NCBI RefSeq assembly: GCF_900129395.1
Contig: NZ_FQVP01000008.1
Span: forward strand, 1 to 64,000
Reading direction: 5' to 3'
Source of the DNA: Pseudosulfitobacter pseudonitzschiae
Lineage (GTDB): Bacteria; Pseudomonadota; Alphaproteobacteria; Rhodobacterales; Rhodobacteraceae
Length of the DNA: 64,000 nt
Positions 60,713 through 64,000 of the stretch are shown here, in pieces. How positions within the stretch are numbered: position 1 is the stretch's first letter; each line of letters begins with the position of its first letter. Both the position numbers and the translations under genes were made by a program. The notes under the pieces are model-generated. The model had not been told where the DNA came from. It saw only the letters and a list, made by a program, of their open reading frames with translations, and searched no databases.

Positions 60713-61139
60713 GTTGGCGGGTTTCTTCGGCGGGGCGGGCCGCCGTTATCTGAAAGCAGATGTTGATTTGACTGGCCATTTGAGTTCCGGTGCCGCGGAT
60801 ACAGATCAACACTGCCGCGGACATCAGGGCCGCACCGGACGCGCGAATGGACCCAAGCGACGGCACGTCAACGTTAGCTTCCACGACGGTTTAGGCGAAC
60901 ATGTCCCCAAAAGCTGAGGCCGTTTCAAAGTTCTGGTCATGACCACCCCGAAACCTACGTATGATAGAGTGCATCGGGGCCACACCCGTAAGCCGTGAGT
61001 AACGTGATGACAACAATCGCCCATATTTCGCCAGTTTTCGATATATAGTTGTCTCGGTAAAAGGCTTAGAGCAGCCAGGAAGAAAAAACCCGACAGCCAT
61101 AGCGGGAATGCCCTATAAAGCCTTGGTGAAGGACGGTGT
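60713..61139. other. Intergenic region without an evident gene
   Basis: These 427 bases between the hsp20 terminator and the CHASE kinase show no convincing frame, repeat or tRNA. The part from about 60950 on is AT-richer (for example TTTTCGATATATAGTTGTC near 61030) and probably contains the kinase promoter. A small non-coding RNA cannot be excluded. Confidence 0.4.
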
Positions 61140-63194
61140 GTGTTGAACAAGTACAAGAGTTATCTTGCATCAAAGGCCTATATTTTGCTGACCGCGCTTG
61201 CCCTGGGCAGCGTTGTTGGCATCGGATATTCCGTCATCACGTTGGACCGGGACAACCATTTGGCAACCGTGCGCCGTGATCTGGAACAAGATCTTTACAC
61301 CGCGACAGATCAGATCCAATTGCGCTTTTTCGAGGCAATTTTGGTGGCCAAGCATATCGAAAATCTCCTGACCGCTTCAAAAGAAGTGAACGAGGCACAG
61401 ATTTCCCGCTTTGTGGCTGACCTGCAATTGCACAACCCGGGTGTCCGGGCCGTGGCGCTTGCCCCCGGATTGGTCGTGACACACAGTTTTCCGATCACAG
61501 GCAATCAGAAAACGATTGGCCTGAAATATTGGCAAGTGCCCGAACAGATGGCCAGTGTGGCACAGGCCTATCGTCGGCAAAGCCCGATCGTCGATGGCCC
61601 CGTGCCGCTGATACAAGGGGGCGCGGGCTATATCCTGCGCTATCCTGTCTTTTTGCCCAACCCGTCGACCAACGTGGAACAATTCTGGGGCATCATTTCG
61701 ATCGTCATCTCAGCAGACGGACTTCTCAGCGCGCAGCGACACGATTTCAGCGATGCCGAGCAGTACAGCTTCAGCCTGCGCGAGATCCAGGCGTCGTCCC
61801 CCCTGGCTAACGATGTGCCGGACGATGCTGGACCGCTGAACGCGCGACCGGTGACGACGGAATTCGAAATGCTGGGCAGCACATGGCGGGCAACCGTCCG
61901 TCCCACGGCAGGATGGCCGTCCTACTCTCCGCAAAGCCCCTACCTGCTGGCCTTCGTGCTTGTTCTGGCGGTTATTCTGGTCGGCGTGTTGCTGATCATC
62001 CGCAGTTTCGCAGCGGAAAAGGAAAGCGCGCGCGCGCTCTTGGCCGAGTCCATTGGCTGCCTCAACGAAGGCTTCATCGCATTTGACGACGACGAGCGGT
62101 TGATGTTGGTGAACGAGAAATATCTCGAATACTACCCCGAGATCGGCCCCCTGATCCAACCCGGAATGACGATAAAGGAGTTGCTGGCTCATTCGGTCAA
62201 GAACCAGCCGGACGCAACCACTGTCGAAGACGAAAACACATGGATTGCCGAGCGGCTCGAGCGGTTCCGAAATCCGGGCGTATCCTTTCTGGAGGCGGCT
62301 GCCGACAATCGCTGGCTGAAAGTGACCGAAGCCAAAACACCGCACGGCTATACGGTGGGCATTTCAACCGACGTGACCGCCGAGCAGCGCGCCTTGAAGG
62401 CTGCAGAAGCGGCGGACCGCGAAAAAACGGAGTTCCTCAACAATGTCTCACACGAATTGCGCACCCCGCTGACCGTGATTTCAGGGCGCGCATCCTTTCT
62501 GCGCAACAGCGAAAGATTGCCCCAGTCCAAAAGCCTCGCCGCCGCCTTGGAGAATGCCACGCCTGCCGATGGCGCGGTGACCACGGCAGTCACCAGCTTT
62601 CAGCGGTTCGTATCGGAGCAGAGTGCAGGCATCGAGAATTCCGCAAAGCACATGCTGCGTCTGGTCGAGGATTTGCTGGACTGGACACGGGTTGCGCGGG
62701 GTCAGCTCGAACTGGACCTTGCGCGGATCGAGGTCACTGACCTTGGCAGAACTGTCGTCGAGGATCTGCGTCCCGATGCCGAGGCCAAGGGGCTGACACT
62801 GACCTATTCCCAAGACGGCCCGGCGGAAGCAATGGCCGACACCATCAGGCTGAAACAAATTCTGTACAACCTGATCTCGAACGCCATCAAGTTCACCGAC
62901 ACAGGCAACATTCATCTTTCGATCGAGCAGTTGGGCGACCAGATTGTGTTCAGCGTGGCAGACACCGGATGCGGCATCGCGCAAGACGATCTGGAACGGG
63001 TGTTCCAACGGTTCCAGCAGGTCGACGGGTCGATGTCACGCCAGAAGGGCGGTCTGGGCCTGGGGCTGGCCATCGCCGAGCAACTGGCCGTGCTGCACGG
63101 CGGCGCCCTCTCTTTGGAAAGCGAACTGGGCAAAGGCAGCACGTTCCGCCTGACCCTGACGCGGGCAGAAGCGGCCTTTCAGCGGACCGGGTAA
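61140..63194 (+). CDS. CHASE-domain PAS histidine kinase
   Basis: This 684-residue kinase has a first membrane helix (about 13-33), a periplasmic CHASE domain (about 60-245, with FFEAILVAKHIENLL and GAGYILRYPVF) and a second helix (about 265-288). A PAS-like domain follows (about 300-400, NEGFIAFDDDERLMLVNEKYLEYYP). HisKA has His in NVSHELRTPLTVIS, and HATPase_c has NLISNAIKFTDTG, DTGCGI and GLGLGLAIAEQL. The start is GTG. No response regulator gene is adjacent in the window, so it is an orphan here. CHASE domains sense extracellular small ligands. Confidence 0.9.
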   Translation: MLNKYKSYLASKAYILLTALALGSVVGIGYSVITLDRDNHLATVRRDLEQDLYTATDQIQLRFFEAILVAKHIENLLTASKEVNEAQISRFVADLQLHNPGVRAVALAPGLVVTHSFPITGNQKTIGLKYWQVPEQMASVAQAYRRQSPIVDGPVPLIQGGAGYILRYPVFLPNPSTNVEQFWGIISIVISADGLLSAQRHDFSDAEQYSFSLREIQASSPLANDVPDDAGPLNARPVTTEFEMLGSTWRATVRPTAGWPSYSPQSPYLLAFVLVLAVILVGVLLIIRSFAAEKESARALLAESIGCLNEGFIAFDDDERLMLVNEKYLEYYPEIGPLIQPGMTIKELLAHSVKNQPDATTVEDENTWIAERLERFRNPGVSFLEAAADNRWLKVTEAKTPHGYTVGISTDVTAEQRALKAAEAADREKTEFLNNVSHELRTPLTVISGRASFLRNSERLPQSKSLAAALENATPADGAVTTAVTSFQRFVSEQSAGIENSAKHMLRLVEDLLDWTRVARGQLELDLARIEVTDLGRTVVEDLRPDAEAKGLTLTYSQDGPAEAMADTIRLKQILYNLISNAIKFTDTGNIHLSIEQLGDQIVFSVADTGCGIAQDDLERVFQRFQQVDGSMSRQKGGLGLGLAIAEQLAVLHGGALSLESELGKGSTFRLTLTRAEAAFQRTG

Positions 63195-63514
63195 CGATCC
63201 GGTTGGTGTGGGAAAAGCCAAGCTTCTATCGCCCGCTCCCTTCACCCGGAACGGAAGAGGCAGTGCCTGCGAAAGGAAATGGGCGCTGATTGCCTTCGGG
63301 GCCATATTGGCAAGATGCTGTTGAATTCTGCAATAAACTGACCCAGCTTTCCGTGAGTGGGAATTTATGATCACGACGCACCTTATGGGCTTGATATTGC
63401 CCGCAATCCCGGTCGAGATGATCTGTGCTGGCGCCAGGGTCGTTCTGCCGGAATTGGCATAGGGGAATGCACATCACGTTGGTGTCAGCTGTGGCGCAGC
63501 CAGAGGGTAAAGAT
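63195..63514. other. Intergenic region upstream of the right-edge nuclease gene
   Basis: These 320 bases carry no convincing gene. An in-frame ATG at 63467 could extend the following gene by 16 codons. The GAGGGT site seven bases before 63515 favours the shorter start. The middle is AT-richer and may hold a promoter. Confidence 0.4.
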
Positions 63515-64000
63515 ATGCGGATCGCGAGTTACAATATCCGCAAAGCCGTAGGGCTCGATTGGCGGCGTGATCCGGAACGGATTGTTGATGTGCTGGCCGA
63601 AATCGACGCGGATGTCATCGTTTTGCAAGAAGCGGACAAACGTGTCGGCACACGTGCGGGTGTGTTGCCGCTGGACCATTTGGAAACCGAACTTGGCTAC
63701 ATCATGGCGGATGTCTCGCTGCGCCCGCTAAGCCATGGATGGCACGGCAACGCTATACTCTTGCGCTCGGACTTTGCCGATCATGTGCCCGCGCGGATCG
63801 AGTTGCCTGTGCTGGAACCCCGAGGCGCGGTATCCGTCCTGTTGGAGCAGCCGCACATCGAAGTGATCGGTGTTCACCTTGGCCTTACACCCGGCATGCG
63901 GCGCAAACAGATGCTGGCCCTGCAAAAGGTCGTGGATGAGCGCGAACATCCCGTTCTGCTGGCGGGCGATTTCAATGAATGGAATTCCGCGCAGCTTCCG
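63515..64000 (+). CDS. Endonuclease/exonuclease/phosphatase-family protein, N-terminal part
   Basis: 162 codons are visible and the frame runs off the right edge. EEP motifs are clear: MRIASYNIRKAVGLDWRRD, VIVLQEADKRVG (metal-binding Glu intact), HGWHGNAILLRSD, VIGVHLGLTPGMRRKQ and VLLAGDFNEWNS. Such proteins are Mg-dependent nucleases or phosphodiesterases; no signal peptide is seen. The start at 63515 was chosen because of the GAGGGT site. Confidence 0.85.
   Translation, partial: MRIASYNIRKAVGLDWRRDPERIVDVLAEIDADVIVLQEADKRVGTRAGVLPLDHLETELGYIMADVSLRPLSHGWHGNAILLRSDFADHVPARIELPVLEPRGAVSVLLEQPHIEVIGVHLGLTPGMRRKQMLALQKVVDEREHPVLLAGDFNEWNSAQLP

Noticed and set aside
1-64000. CRISPR arrays, toxin-antitoxin pairs or restriction-modification genes
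   Set aside because: No regular spaced repeats, paired small toxin/antitoxin motifs or methyltransferase motifs were seen on reading.

Overview
The window is a high-GC alphaproteobacterial chromosome segment that looks like the Rhodobacteraceae (roseobacter group). The basis is gene content and synteny I recognise, not a database search: an imuA-imuB-dnaE2 cassette with a GTTC-N7-GTTC LexA box, an Anbu operon, split pob/pca genes with pcaQ, tripartite tricarboxylate (Tct) transport with TctDE, glcDEF, and prophage genes of a type common in this family. Everything from 7.8 kb to the right edge reads as ordinary chromosomal backbone with a rich set of small catabolic operons. REGION 1 (1-7703) is the right end of an integrated element. 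A tyrosine integrase lies next to a 3' fragment of tRNA-Lys(TTT), which marks the attachment site. All genes run leftward: integrase, an unknown gene, an AlpA-like regulator, a winged-helix-like protein, a 33-residue microprotein, a PC4/p15-like protein, an unknown gene, a RepA-like AAA ATPase, a repeat-encoded small ORF with GTGACGCA motifs, a DUF5681 protein, a small unknown gene and a virion/ejection-like protein. The last gene abuts an IS3-family end at the left edge and is probably truncated by it. REGION 2 (7.8-18.3 kb) holds the SOS mutagenesis cassette, the 5-oxoprolinase genes pxpBCA, a YcaQ-type DNA glycosylase overlapped with a LacI regulator, and tRNA-Arg(CCT). REGION 3 (18.4-25.9 kb) has a divergent VOC/HxlR pair and the four-gene Anbu system (CP ATP-grasp, alpha-E, transglutaminase, Anbu protease). 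The Anbu system is the least understood coherent system in the window. An FAD oxidoreductase and a uronate-dehydrogenase-like SDR follow. REGION 4 (26-42 kb) is catabolic. It contains pobA-pcaCHG with divergent pcaQ, tctCBA with divergent tctD-tctE plus a third-component binding protein, an agmatine-deiminase-like/amidase pair, a 3-hydroxyisobutyrate-dehydrogenase-like/MaoC-like pair, and a divergent RidA/WYL pair with an inverted repeat between them. REGION 5 (42.4-50 kb) carries tRNA-Pro(CGG), a DMT permease, leuB, a secreted EEP-family protein overlapped with a membrane protein, and leuC-glycosyltransferase-leuD. REGION 6 (50-64 kb) carries a MscS channel, a Sel1-repeat protein, rsfS-rlmH, a DUF599 protein, the glycolate oxidase genes glcDEF with a membrane protein inserted between E and F and a palindromic operator upstream, a trypsin-like protease, a small heat-shock protein, a CHASE-domain histidine kinase, and an EEP-family nuclease cut by the right edge. 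All family assignments come from reading motifs by eye. No alignment, HMM or structure search was possible.
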